DNA from: an uncultured Clostridia bacterium
GTDB lineage: Bacteria > Bacillota > Clostridia > Christensenellales > UBA1242
DNA length: 23,585 nt
Direction: 5' to 3'
NCBI GenBank assembly: GCA_944376785.1
Contig: CALWDV010000008.1
Span: 1-23,585 of the forward strand
The translations under genes and the position numbers were made by a program. Under the pieces are notes generated by a model. That model did not search any database. It saw only the letters and a list, made by a program, of their open reading frames with translations, and was not told the DNA's origin. Positions 7,753 to 14,010 of this stretch are shown piece by piece. Within the stretch, counting starts at the first letter, position 1. Every line of letters starts with the position of its first letter.

Positions 7753-8224
7753 TGTTTTGTCCTTCCTTTAATGCAATAATTTGTTTTTTCAACTCTCCTG
7801 CAAGTTCATAGTTTTCTTCATTAACAGCTTGTTTTAATTGCAATTCAAGTTTTTTAATTTCTTTTTCTTTTTCAGTTAAATTTTCTTCTAAATTTAATTT
7901 TTTTCCAACATGAACATTGCCCGGTTGAATTTTTTGCAAATTATCGTTAATTATTTCTTTAAAAACATTGTAACAATTACTACAACCTAAAAGCCCAGAT
8001 TCTTGAAAATCTGATAAAGTATAACCACAATTATCACATGTTAATTCTTCAAAATCATTCAACAAATCAAAAGAATCAAAACTTGGGCTTAAAAAATTGT
8101 TAAAACTAAACAACTTATTTTCTTTTGCACAATTTTCACATAAATGTGTTTCAGTAACATTTCCATTAATATTAACAGTGCTATGAAAAGTAGCATTGTT
8201 CTTTTTACATTTATCACAAAGCAT
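7745..8224 (-). CDS. mcsA: McsA, zinc-binding activator of McsB
   Basis: A 159-residue protein with four CxxC pairs (Cys3/6, Cys29/32, Cys63/66, Cys81/84), enough for two treble-type zinc sites, followed by HVGK (105-108) and a C-terminal UVR helix pair (about 119-154). In Bacillus McsA binds and activates McsB and helps it act on CtsR. The start codon comes 2 nt after the ctsR stop, and AAGGAGG lies at the end of ctsR, so the two are translated together. Confidence 0.96.
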   Translation of the reverse strand: MLCDKCKKNNATFHSTVNINGNVTETHLCENCAKENKLFSFNNFLSPSFDSFDLLNDFEELTCDNCGYTLSDFQESGLLGCSNCYNVFKEIINDNLQKIQPGNVHVGKKLNLEENLTEKEKEIKKLELQLKQAVNEENYELAGELKKQIIALKEGQNNE

Positions 8225-8226
8225 AA

Positions 8227-8685
8227 CTATTCCTCCTTACAAATTTCCCTTAAAATGTTTGTTAAAATTTTTGCTCTTATTTTATTTTCAATATTAGTTG
8301 GATTTGCTAACGACTTGTTTGATATTGCTGTAACAATTATTTTATATTCCTTTTCATCAATAATATTGTTAGTTAACAAGTTTTCTAATATCATTACAGC
8401 ATTATTATAATCAATAGCATCTCTAATGTAATTATTAATTAAATGGTTTATATGTTCAATTTTGTCGGATGTGGTATATTTAACAATTTTAATGTATCCA
8501 CCACCACCACGTTTGCTTTCAACATCGTAACCTTTCATTGGGGTGAAACGTGTTGTTAAAACATAATTAATTTGACTAGGAGCACAATTAAAAAAATTAG
8601 CAAGTTCGTTTCTACTTAAATTAATTTCACCATCTTCTAGTTGTGACAATATAAACTCTTCAATTATATCACTTATTGTTTTCAC
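8227..8685 (-). CDS. ctsR: CtsR, repressor of clp heat-shock genes
   Basis: A 152-residue transcriptional repressor with a GTG start at 8685, chosen because AAGGAGGGG lies 8 nt upstream. The N-terminal winged-helix domain ends in SKRGGGGYIKI: the glycine-rich loop with Arg59 corresponds to the thermosensing wing and the McsB-phosphorylated arginine of Bacillus CtsR. The C-terminal half (about 80-152) is the helical dimerisation domain. It is first in its operon and has a matching operator over the transcription start, so it represses itself along with mcsA, mcsB and clpC. Heat or McsB/McsA-ClpC action should release it. Confidence 0.97.
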   Translation of the reverse strand: MKTISDIIEEFILSQLEDGEINLSRNELANFFNCAPSQINYVLTTRFTPMKGYDVESKRGGGGYIKIVKYTTSDKIEHINHLINNYIRDAIDYNNAVMILENLLTNNIIDEKEYKIIVTAISNKSLANPTNIENKIRAKILTNILREICKEE

Positions 8686-8744
8686 TAATTTTTCCCCTCC
8701 TTAAACTAACTTCAATTATTATAACAAAGTTACATTAAAATTTA

Positions 8745-8772
8745 TTTGACTTTCTTTGACCTTTGTTTGACT
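8745..8772 (-). promoter_or_regulatory. CtsR operator with three half-sites
   Basis: On the minus strand the span holds three GTCAAA half-sites. The two proximal to ctsR form GGTCAAAGAAAGTCAAA (8745-8761), an exact match to the CtsR box (RGTCAAANANRGTCAAA). The third, AGTCAAA (8766-8772), is 11 bp rather than 10 bp from its neighbour. The operator starts 2 bp downstream of the -10 hexamer and covers +1. Confidence 0.93.
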
Positions 8773-8774
8773 TT

Positions 8775-8802
8775 ATTATACTCTGTTACAAAAAAATTGC
8801 AA
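8775..8802 (-). promoter_or_regulatory. Sigma-A promoter of the ctsR operon
   Basis: Minus strand: -35 TTGCAA (8797-8802), 16-bp spacer, -10 TATAAT (8775-8780), directly before the CtsR operator. A second possible start is the extended -10 TGTTATAAT (TATAAT at 8718-8723) nearer the gene; it has no -35 and lies outside the operator, so it could give CtsR-independent expression if real. Confidence 0.82.
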
Positions 8803-8842
8803 CATTTTTCTGTTAAAATTTTAAAAATTTTTATTTAAAACA

Positions 8843-8868
8843 AAAAAAAGATGGCAAAGCCATCTTTT
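8843..8868 (-). terminator. Terminator of the 21-residue peptide unit
   Basis: A perfect 10-bp stem (arms 8846-8855 and 8859-8868) with a 3-nt loop. The A-run 8842-8849 gives a U8 tail on the minus-strand transcript. It lies 17 nt after the stop codon of the small ORF at 8886. Confidence 0.85.
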
Positions 8869-8885
8869 AATTTTTAATTAATATA

Positions 8886-8951
8886 TTAAGCATTAAAGCC
8901 CTTTAAAAATGCAAATAAAACAAATAAACCAATAATCCAATATGCACCCAT
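8886..8951 (-). CDS. 21-residue hydrophobic peptide, function unknown
   Basis: A short ORF of 21 codons plus TAA, too short for ordinary gene callers. The product is MGAYWIIGLFVLFAFLKGFN plus a final Ala: one membrane-spanning stretch (about 4-16), then Lys17 and a polar end. It is supported by a full expression signal: a strong promoter (9001-9029), a ribosome binding site AAAGGAG 6 nt before the ATG, and an intrinsic terminator after the stop. I do not recognise the family. It could be a small membrane regulator, a sporulation peptide (the very small YjcZ-type proteins are similar in kind but their Gly/Tyr-rich start is not seen here), or a type I-like toxin without a visible antitoxin RNA. 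Confidence 0.68.
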   Translation of the reverse strand: MGAYWIIGLFVLFAFLKGFNA

Positions 8952-8977
8952 AATTTATCTCCTTTATTCGCTAAATT

Positions 8978-8994
8978 AGTTAATTTCATTAACT
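8978..8994 (-). repeat. Palindrome at the transcription start of the small-peptide unit
   Basis: AGTTAAT / ATTAACT, a perfect 7-bp inverted repeat with a 3-nt centre. It begins where the transcript should start (about 7 nt after the -10 hexamer). It could be an operator or a stem-loop at the 5' end of the mRNA, about 14 nt upstream of the ribosome binding site. Confidence 0.6.
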
Positions 8995-9000
8995 GCTATT

Positions 9001-9029
9001 ATTATATCATATGTTAAAACCATTTTCAA
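9001..9029 (-). promoter_or_regulatory. Strong sigma-A promoter of the small-peptide unit
   Basis: Minus strand: -35 TTGAAA (9024-9029), 17-bp spacer ending in TGA, and -10 TATAAT (9001-9006), so both an extended -10 and a good -35 are present. It starts 13 bp after the stop of the upstream gene. Confidence 0.85.
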
Positions 9030-9041
9030 TAGGCATTTTAA

Positions 9042-9953
9042 TTAATATGTTATTATGTTATTTTTATTACTTAATAAAATTATATTTTTTAATACACTAT
9101 TAAATTTATTATCAATTTTAACAAGCATTAAATTTGCTTTGTTTTCTTCACTATTATTCACTGAAACAATTTTATTAAAATTTATAGTTGCCATTTTAAA
9201 AACATCTAATTCACTAACAACATCTTTTGAATTAAGTAATCCTTTTGGTAAAGTGTAGCACAAAAACATTTCCTTAAAAACATCATCTAAGTTAGTATTA
9301 AAAACAATGTTTAAGTTTAAATTTAACATTGTTACAATAGATGGAATTCCGTTTCCTAAAAGCAAATCTTCTGTTAAGTTTAAACATATTGTTGAATTAT
9401 AATAACTTAATTTTTCCAAATCATCTTTTTCTAAATTTGCACAAGAAAAAATTATTGGTTCTTGGTCTAAAACACCATAACTTTCCAAAAAATCTATTGG
9501 AGACATCTTATATAATTTATCAAACAAACCAAGTTCATTTAAAGTTTCGCCAATTTTAACAATTATTTTAATTTTATGTTTATGACAAAATGGAATAATA
9601 ATATCATAATCATCAGTTGGCATAAAAATATTATTAATAAACAAAAAAGGTAACACATTATTTGCTTTAAATTTGTGTAACTGGTGGGTTAAACTTTCGG
9701 TTGTTACATTTTCAATATTAAAAAAATCGTAGTTAACACCATTTATTTTATTGTTTCTATTTTTAACATTAAAATAATTAAATTTTGGTATTAAAACAAC
9801 ATTTTCTTTTTTTACCAACTCATCATAAGAACCACAATATTTTTTACCTAAAAATTCAATGTTTTTATTATTAACTAAAACATCAAACTTTGAATTAATT
9901 AATTCATTGTTTTTTAATAATATTGCAGAACAATTTTTAAAATATTTTTTCAT
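9042..9953 (-). CDS. Amidohydrolase-fold protein lacking metal ligands (probable pseudoenzyme)
   Basis: A 303-residue protein starting at the ATG at 9953. A longer TTG start at 9998 is rejected: that TTG is the first part of the -35 box, while the ATG has AGGTGAT 4 nt upstream. The pattern follows the cytosine/S-adenosylhomocysteine deaminase-like amidohydrolases: a small beta-sandwich start (DVLVNNKNIEFLGKK), a barrel with IVKIGETLNEL, then DVFKMATINFNKI (compare 'MAT.nxA') and a closing ENKANLMLVKID (compare 'G..ADLVLID'). The metal sites are gone: the first-strand HxH is replaced in IPKFNYFNVK (Asn62, Lys64), the later His in IIFSCANL, and the Asp in FNTNLDD (Asn221). It is also about 100 residues shorter than the usual enzymes. 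Catalysis is unlikely; its present role is unknown. Single gene with its own promoter. Confidence 0.72.
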   Translation of the reverse strand: MKKYFKNCSAILLKNNELINSKFDVLVNNKNIEFLGKKYCGSYDELVKKENVVLIPKFNYFNVKNRNNKINGVNYDFFNIENVTTESLTHQLHKFKANNVLPFLFINNIFMPTDDYDIIIPFCHKHKIKIIVKIGETLNELGLFDKLYKMSPIDFLESYGVLDQEPIIFSCANLEKDDLEKLSYYNSTICLNLTEDLLLGNGIPSIVTMLNLNLNIVFNTNLDDVFKEMFLCYTLPKGLLNSKDVVSELDVFKMATINFNKIVSVNNSEENKANLMLVKIDNKFNSVLKNIILLSNKNNIITY

Positions 9954-9969
9954 AATATCACCTGTTTTT

Positions 9970-9998
9970 ATTATATTGTGAAATAAATTTTTTTTCAA
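9970..9998 (-). promoter_or_regulatory. Sigma-A promoter of the amidohydrolase-like gene
   Basis: Minus strand: -35 TTGAAA (9993-9998), 17-bp spacer, -10 TATAAT (9970-9975). The expected start near 9963 leaves a leader of only about 10 nt, barely containing the ribosome binding site. This promoter decides against the longer TTG start. Confidence 0.8.
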
Positions 9999-10017
9999 TG
10001 AATTATTTTAATTTATA

Positions 10018-10049
10018 TAAAAAAAGAAAACCACTTATTGTGGCTTTCT
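10018..10049 (-). terminator. Terminator containing the stop codon of the 280-residue gene
   Basis: A 10-bp stem with one G-U pair (arms 10025-10034 and 10040-10049). The TAA stop (10035-10037) is in the 5-nt loop, and a U-run follows on the minus strand. Confidence 0.8.
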
Positions 10050-10877
10050 TCCAAATCTAGTTTCAAATTCTTCTTTGAATTTTAATGCACTTTTTTTGTG
10101 ATATTCAATAGAATCATTTATGTCTTTAATGCAATCAGCAAAAAATTGTTCTGATGTTATTGTTCCTGATTGTAAACCATTAAGTTCTTGTTGTATTTTT
10201 TTTATTTCTTCACTTGTTTTATCTTCTTCTTTTATTGTTGATAAAGCTAATTCTTTAACACTTTCGCACCCAATAGCATTCCAATTTTCAACAGCTTTTT
10301 TAATTAGATTATATCTATTTGCAACAATTAGTTTATTTTCTAATTCAATTTTTAATCGTTCCAATCTAATTTTTTTAAACTCTTCAAATTTTTGTTCTTT
10401 TTGTTCTGCACTAAGAGACATAACATACTCTAAGTTTTTTTGATTATATTGAACTAAATTTTGACTACTCATTACTACATATTGATATTTTGCTTCATCA
10501 TCATCAGGATTGTTTTTTAATCTTTCAGTTATCGGCTCCACACTTAATCTATATTTTTCCATATCTTTTTCATGTATAGATTCAGGAATAAGTTCAAAAA
10601 CTTTTAGTGGTACTCTTTTAAATGGTTGTTCAAATTCAACTGTTTCATGTGGTAATGCATCAAAAAACCTATTTATTAATTTAAGTTTTTCAAGATTTTC
10701 AGCCAAAGCTTCTCTATCTTTACCAATATATTCTTTACTTAATTCTGCTTGAATTTCTTTTTTTATTATAGTAGTTGGAAAGTGTAATGTGAAAATTTGT
10801 TTTTTTAACATGGTAATTAAAAAATCATCAACCTTAAAACTTTTATCAAAATATAAACAACTAAATAATGTTAACAT
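10035..10877 (-). CDS. Helical charged protein, function unknown
   Basis: A 280-residue protein from the ATG at 10877. A second ATG 12 bases upstream would add MEFF, but its own bases supply the ATGGAG used as ribosome binding site (GGAG 6 nt before the chosen ATG), and a TATAAT lies just upstream. After a short start with MLTLFSCLYFDKS, the rest is rich in Glu and Lys and predicted helical, with probable coiled coils around residues 155-195 and 215-275. It has no signal peptide, membrane segment or metal-binding pattern. I do not recognise the family. Its composition is a little less Asn-rich than its neighbours, so it may have been acquired, but there is no mobile-element trace. It is a single-gene unit. 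Confidence 0.75.
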   Translation of the reverse strand: MLTLFSCLYFDKSFKVDDFLITMLKKQIFTLHFPTTIIKKEIQAELSKEYIGKDREALAENLEKLKLINRFFDALPHETVEFEQPFKRVPLKVFELIPESIHEKDMEKYRLSVEPITERLKNNPDDDEAKYQYVVMSSQNLVQYNQKNLEYVMSLSAEQKEQKFEEFKKIRLERLKIELENKLIVANRYNLIKKAVENWNAIGCESVKELALSTIKEEDKTSEEIKKIQQELNGLQSGTITSEQFFADCIKDINDSIEYHKKSALKFKEEFETRFGRKPQ

Positions 10878-10944
10878 AAAAAACTCCATATTTTATTATA
10901 ATTAATAATAACATCAATCTTTTTAATTTTCAATACCCAAAATA

Positions 10945-10975
10945 AAAAAATCGAGAACTAATTTCTCGATTTTTT
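10945..10975 (-). terminator. Terminator of lysS-degV containing the degV stop codon
   Basis: A perfect 13-bp stem (arms 10945-10957 and 10963-10975) with the TAG stop of degV (10958-10960) in the 5-nt loop. Confidence 0.85.
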
Positions 10976-11785
10976 GTAATAACTAATTGCAATTGTTTTA
11001 TCACCAAAAAAGTTTAATAAAACTGGATTTAAATTAGATTTTATAATTTTAAAATCTGCATTAAAAATTTCAATTTGATTTTCAATCTCGTTTGCATCAC
11101 TTGTGTTTTTACCACACATAATTCCCACAGGAACATCGTCAAAAGTTGAATTTTTTATTTTTTCACTTAAAAAACTTATTATTTTTTTAGTGCCCCTAAT
11201 GTTATCTAAAACTTTTAATTCTCCATTAACAACCTGCAAAATTGGTCTAACGCCAATAATTCCACCAACCAATGTTAACTTGTTTTTTATGTTGGCATTG
11301 GTTGAAGGAATAATGAATGTTTTAACATCTTTTTTAAACTTATTAATAAAATTCATAACAGTTGTTAAACTTTCACCTTTACTATTTAATATGCCTGTTT
11401 CATAAACTATTAAACCATAACCCAAACTATAATTATTACAATTAACAATTTCTAATTTTTGGTTTGGAAATTGTTTTGATAGTTCTTTAATTAACGGATT
11501 AATTACTTCATATGAAACATCATATTTTGCATTTGGTGTCATAAATAAAACATCTTGACCAGTTAACAATGCCTCTGTTAATTTTTCGTTTGCTAATTTT
11601 TTTAGTTTAACTAAATCAACTTCAAAATTAGGGTTTGCATAGTACTCGTCAAAATTAAATTTATCAACGCTATAAAGCCCTTTTTTAGTGGTTGTTTTAT
11701 AAGGCAATGAAATAACTTCTATTCCAACTTTTTTTAATGTTTTTAAGTTTAAATCACAAGTTGAACTTGCAAAAATAACACTCAT
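10958..11785 (-). CDS. DegV family fatty-acid-binding protein
   Basis: A 275-residue DegV-fold protein. It opens with MSVIFASSTCDLN, the usual strand and S-T-x-D-L turn, then VISLPYKT. The second half shows NCNNYSLGYGLIVYETG (115-131) and LVGGIIGVRPILQVVNGELK (172-191), the conserved 'kPIL...G.' block of the family. DegV proteins (FakB type) hold a fatty acid and present it to FakA kinase; no fakA is seen here. The usual SSGLSGT lipid-binding loop is replaced by TPNAKYDVSY (83-92), so ligand choice may differ. It lies 26 nt after lysS with AGAGGT before the ATG and shares its terminator, so it is in the lysS operon. Confidence 0.9.
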   Translation of the reverse strand: MSVIFASSTCDLNLKTLKKVGIEVISLPYKTTTKKGLYSVDKFNFDEYYANPNFEVDLVKLKKLANEKLTEALLTGQDVLFMTPNAKYDVSYEVINPLIKELSKQFPNQKLEIVNCNNYSLGYGLIVYETGILNSKGESLTTVMNFINKFKKDVKTFIIPSTNANIKNKLTLVGGIIGVRPILQVVNGELKVLDNIRGTKKIISFLSEKIKNSTFDDVPVGIMCGKNTSDANEIENQIEIFNADFKIIKSNLNPVLLNFFGDKTIAISYYKKSRN

Positions 11786-11811
11786 ATTTAACCTCTTTTT
11801 TTAATTTTCCA

Positions 11812-13287
11812 TTATTTCATTATTGGGAATAAAACTGTGTCTTTAATGTTTGGCAAATCATAAATTAACATAACAAATCTATCAATACCAAATCCTAATC
11901 CACTCATTGGAGGCATTCCGTGTTCCATTGACAACAAGAAATCTTCATCTAAGTCCATGGTTTCTTCATCACCATTTGCTTTTTCAACTAATTGTTGCAT
12001 TAAAGTTTCTCTTTGAATCATTGGATCAACTAATTCAGAATATGCGTTGCAAATTTCTGCACCACAAACAACAACTTGGAAAACATCTGTAACTCTGTTA
12101 TCATTATCATTTCTTCTTGCAAGAGTTTTTAAAACTGCTGGATAATTATATAAAATAACAGGCCCAACAATTTCTTCTCTAATTTTTCTTTTATAAATGT
12201 AGTCAATTAATGTTCTAACTGATTTACATTCTTCTAAATCTGCATAGGTAAACAAACCTTTTTCAACAACTTTCTTTTTAAATTCATCTAAATCTTCAAT
12301 GTCTAAAAAGTCAAATCCTAAAATTTTGGTCATTTCTTCAACATAGTTAATTCTTTCCCATGTTTCTTTACCAAAATCAATTTGTTTTCCTTGATAATTA
12401 ACAACCATCGTTCCCAATGTTTCTTGTAATAATTTTTGAACAAGTTCTTTAAACACTTTAATGTTTTTTTCAAAATCCCAGTAACTTGCATACCATTCAA
12501 CTTGTGTGAATTCTTGCAAGTGTGTTGCATCCATACCTTCATTTCTAAAATCTTTACCAAGTTCAAAAACTCTTGGAATTCCACCAGCAATGGCTTGTTT
12601 TAACCAAGTTTCTTTTGCAATTCTTAAATTACATTCCATGTCAAGAGCATTGTGATGTGTGAAGAATGGTCTTGCAGATGCACCAGAAACAGCAGTTTGC
12701 AAAACAGGAGTTTCAATTTCAATAAACCCTAAATCTTCCAAATATCTTCTAATTATCGATTCGATTTTGCTTCTTCCTAAAAACACTTTTCTTGCGTTTT
12801 CGTTAGTTACTAAATCTAAATAACGTTGACGATATCTTGTTTCAATGTCTGTTAAGCCGTGGAATTTTTCTGGAAGTGGTTTCATTGCTTTGCTAAGTAG
12901 TTTGTAATCTTCTGCTTGAACTGTTAACTCACCTGTTTTTGTGTGATAAATAACACCAGTAAACCCAACAAAATCACCAATGTCAACATAATCATTAAAC
13001 CATTTATATGTTTCAAGTGGAATTTGGTTAACGCTTAAACTAACTTGAATTTTATTATAAACATCTGAAATTTGAACAAACATAAATTTACCAAATGTAC
13101 GTCTAAAAATCATACGACCTGCAACAGAAACTTTGTCACCATCGTTTAGTTCTCTTGCTTGTGAAATATTATGAGTTTCATCAAATTTAGAAGCATAAGG
13201 ATTAATTCCCATTGCTTTTAAATCATTAATCTTTTTTTCTCTAATGTCAGTTTCCTTATATAAATTTTCAGTTGTGTTTTGTTCCAT
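11812..13287 (-). CDS. lysS: Lysyl-tRNA synthetase, class II
   Basis: A 491-residue class IIb synthetase that attaches lysine to tRNA-Lys. It has an N-terminal OB-fold anticodon-binding domain (about 50-135), then ETRYRQRYLDLV (149-160), motif 2 around FRNEG (247-251), and motif 3 GLGFGIDRFVMLIYDLP (463-479) ending in TVLFP. The length is normal. Motif 2 continues as HLQEFTQVEWY (256-266), where most bacterial LysRS have HNPEFT, so this is a divergent subtype. Promoter at 13324-13352 and GGAG 7 nt before the ATG support the start. The leader is about 30 nt, too short for a T-box. degV follows in the same operon. Confidence 0.95.
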   Translation of the reverse strand: MEQNTTENLYKETDIREKKINDLKAMGINPYASKFDETHNISQARELNDGDKVSVAGRMIFRRTFGKFMFVQISDVYNKIQVSLSVNQIPLETYKWFNDYVDIGDFVGFTGVIYHTKTGELTVQAEDYKLLSKAMKPLPEKFHGLTDIETRYRQRYLDLVTNENARKVFLGRSKIESIIRRYLEDLGFIEIETPVLQTAVSGASARPFFTHHNALDMECNLRIAKETWLKQAIAGGIPRVFELGKDFRNEGMDATHLQEFTQVEWYASYWDFEKNIKVFKELVQKLLQETLGTMVVNYQGKQIDFGKETWERINYVEEMTKILGFDFLDIEDLDEFKKKVVEKGLFTYADLEECKSVRTLIDYIYKRKIREEIVGPVILYNYPAVLKTLARRNDNDNRVTDVFQVVVCGAEICNAYSELVDPMIQRETLMQQLVEKANGDEETMDLDEDFLLSMEHGMPPMSGLGFGIDRFVMLIYDLPNIKDTVLFPIMK

Positions 13288-13323
13288 AATTTTCTCCGAT
13301 TTAATTCATTATTTACGTAAAAT

Positions 13324-13352
13324 AGTTTACTAAAAAAAACCTTTTAAGTCAA
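13324..13352 (-). promoter_or_regulatory. Sigma-A promoter of lysS-degV
   Basis: Minus strand: -35 TTGACT (13347-13352), 17-bp spacer, -10 TAAACT (13324-13329). Confidence 0.65.
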
Positions 13353-13370
13353 TGCAAAACTTGTTTATAT

Positions 13371-13406
13371 TTATAAAAAAACACTAAACAAAAAAGTTTA
13401 ATGTTT
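13371..13406 (-). terminator. Terminator after the lytic transglycosylase gene
   Basis: An 11-bp stem with one G-U pair (arms 13379-13389 and 13396-13406, 6-nt loop) and a U-rich tail on the minus strand; the A-run of the tail begins at 13374. It starts 6 nt after the stop codon. Confidence 0.8.
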
Positions 13407-13412
13407 CTTTTT

Positions 13413-13955
13413 TTAAATTCTTTTTTCGTAAACGCTTAAATTTTTGTTGATTTTTTTTAAATAATTTTTTGTTTCTTCAAATGGTGGATTTGTTATTGTT
13501 CCATTATTTGAATAATTTTCGTTTTTTAACCATTCATTAACGTTGTTAAAACCTGCATTATATGCCGCCACCACATTAACCAAATTTCCATTATACATAT
13601 TAGATAAATAACTTAAATAATAACAACCAAATCTTATGTTAATGTCCGGCGCAAACAACATTTCATCAACATAATCATCAACACCCAACTTGCCTGCAAT
13701 TTCACGTGCTGTTTCAGGCATTATTTGCATTAAACCAACAGCCCCAACTTTTGAAACTGCATCTTTATTAAAATTGCTTTCAACGTTAATAACCGAGCAC
13801 ACTAAACTTGAATTTAACTTATAAATCTTCGCATATTTGTTAATTAAATCCTTATGTTTAACAGGATAAATAACATATAAAAACAAAATAATGCCAACTA
13901 TTACAATAATCGAAATTAAACCAATAATTCCCCATATAATAAAACTTTTTTTCAT
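13413..13955 (-). CDS. Membrane-anchored lytic transglycosylase (SLT domain)
   Basis: A 180-residue protein with an N-terminal membrane anchor (about 5-29) and an extracytoplasmic SLT domain. Catalytic Glu59 lies in SVINVESNFN; GLMQIMPETA (74-83) and VVAAYNAG (128-135) are the other family motifs. It cleaves the glycan strand of peptidoglycan without water, leaving anhydro ends. The form resembles YjbJ/SleB-partner type small SLT proteins of Firmicutes; a role in wall remodelling, perhaps in sporulation, is inference. It lies 41 nt after polA. I see no ribosome binding site before the ATG; AT-rich TATTATAAT directly precedes it. The polA transcript or the promoter at 13983-14010 could supply the mRNA. 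Confidence 0.92.
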   Translation of the reverse strand: MKKSFIIWGIIGLISIIVIVGIILFLYVIYPVKHKDLINKYAKIYKLNSSLVCSVINVESNFNKDAVSKVGAVGLMQIMPETAREIAGKLGVDDYVDEMLFAPDINIRFGCYYLSYLSNMYNGNLVNVVAAYNAGFNNVNEWLKNENYSNNGTITNPPFEETKNYLKKINKNLSVYEKRI

Positions 13956-13982
13956 ATTATTATAATATGCACAAAAAATTCT

Positions 13983-14010
13983 ATTATACTTAAAAACTAT
14001 TTTGCTTCAA
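13983..14010 (-). promoter_or_regulatory. Possible promoter of the lytic transglycosylase gene
   Basis: Minus strand: -35 TTGAAG (14005-14010) inside the end of polA, 16-bp spacer, -10 TATAAT (13983-13988). Confidence 0.5.

Noticed and set aside
8886..8951. Assignment of the 21-residue peptide to the YjcZ sporulation family
   Set aside because: Size and hydrophobicity fit, but the Gly/Tyr-rich N-terminus and conserved core of that family are not visible.
9954..9998. Longer TTG start for the amidohydrolase-like gene
   Set aside because: The TTG is part of the -35 box and the TATAAT lies within the extension; the ATG at 9953 has the ribosome binding site.
13288..13352. T-box or riboswitch leader for lysS
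   Set aside because: The leader from the promoter to the ATG is only about 30 nt and contains no conserved T-box sequence.
13341..13352. TTGACT near lysS as a CtsR half-site
   Set aside because: There is no second GTCAAA at 10 bp; it is better read as the -35 hexamer.
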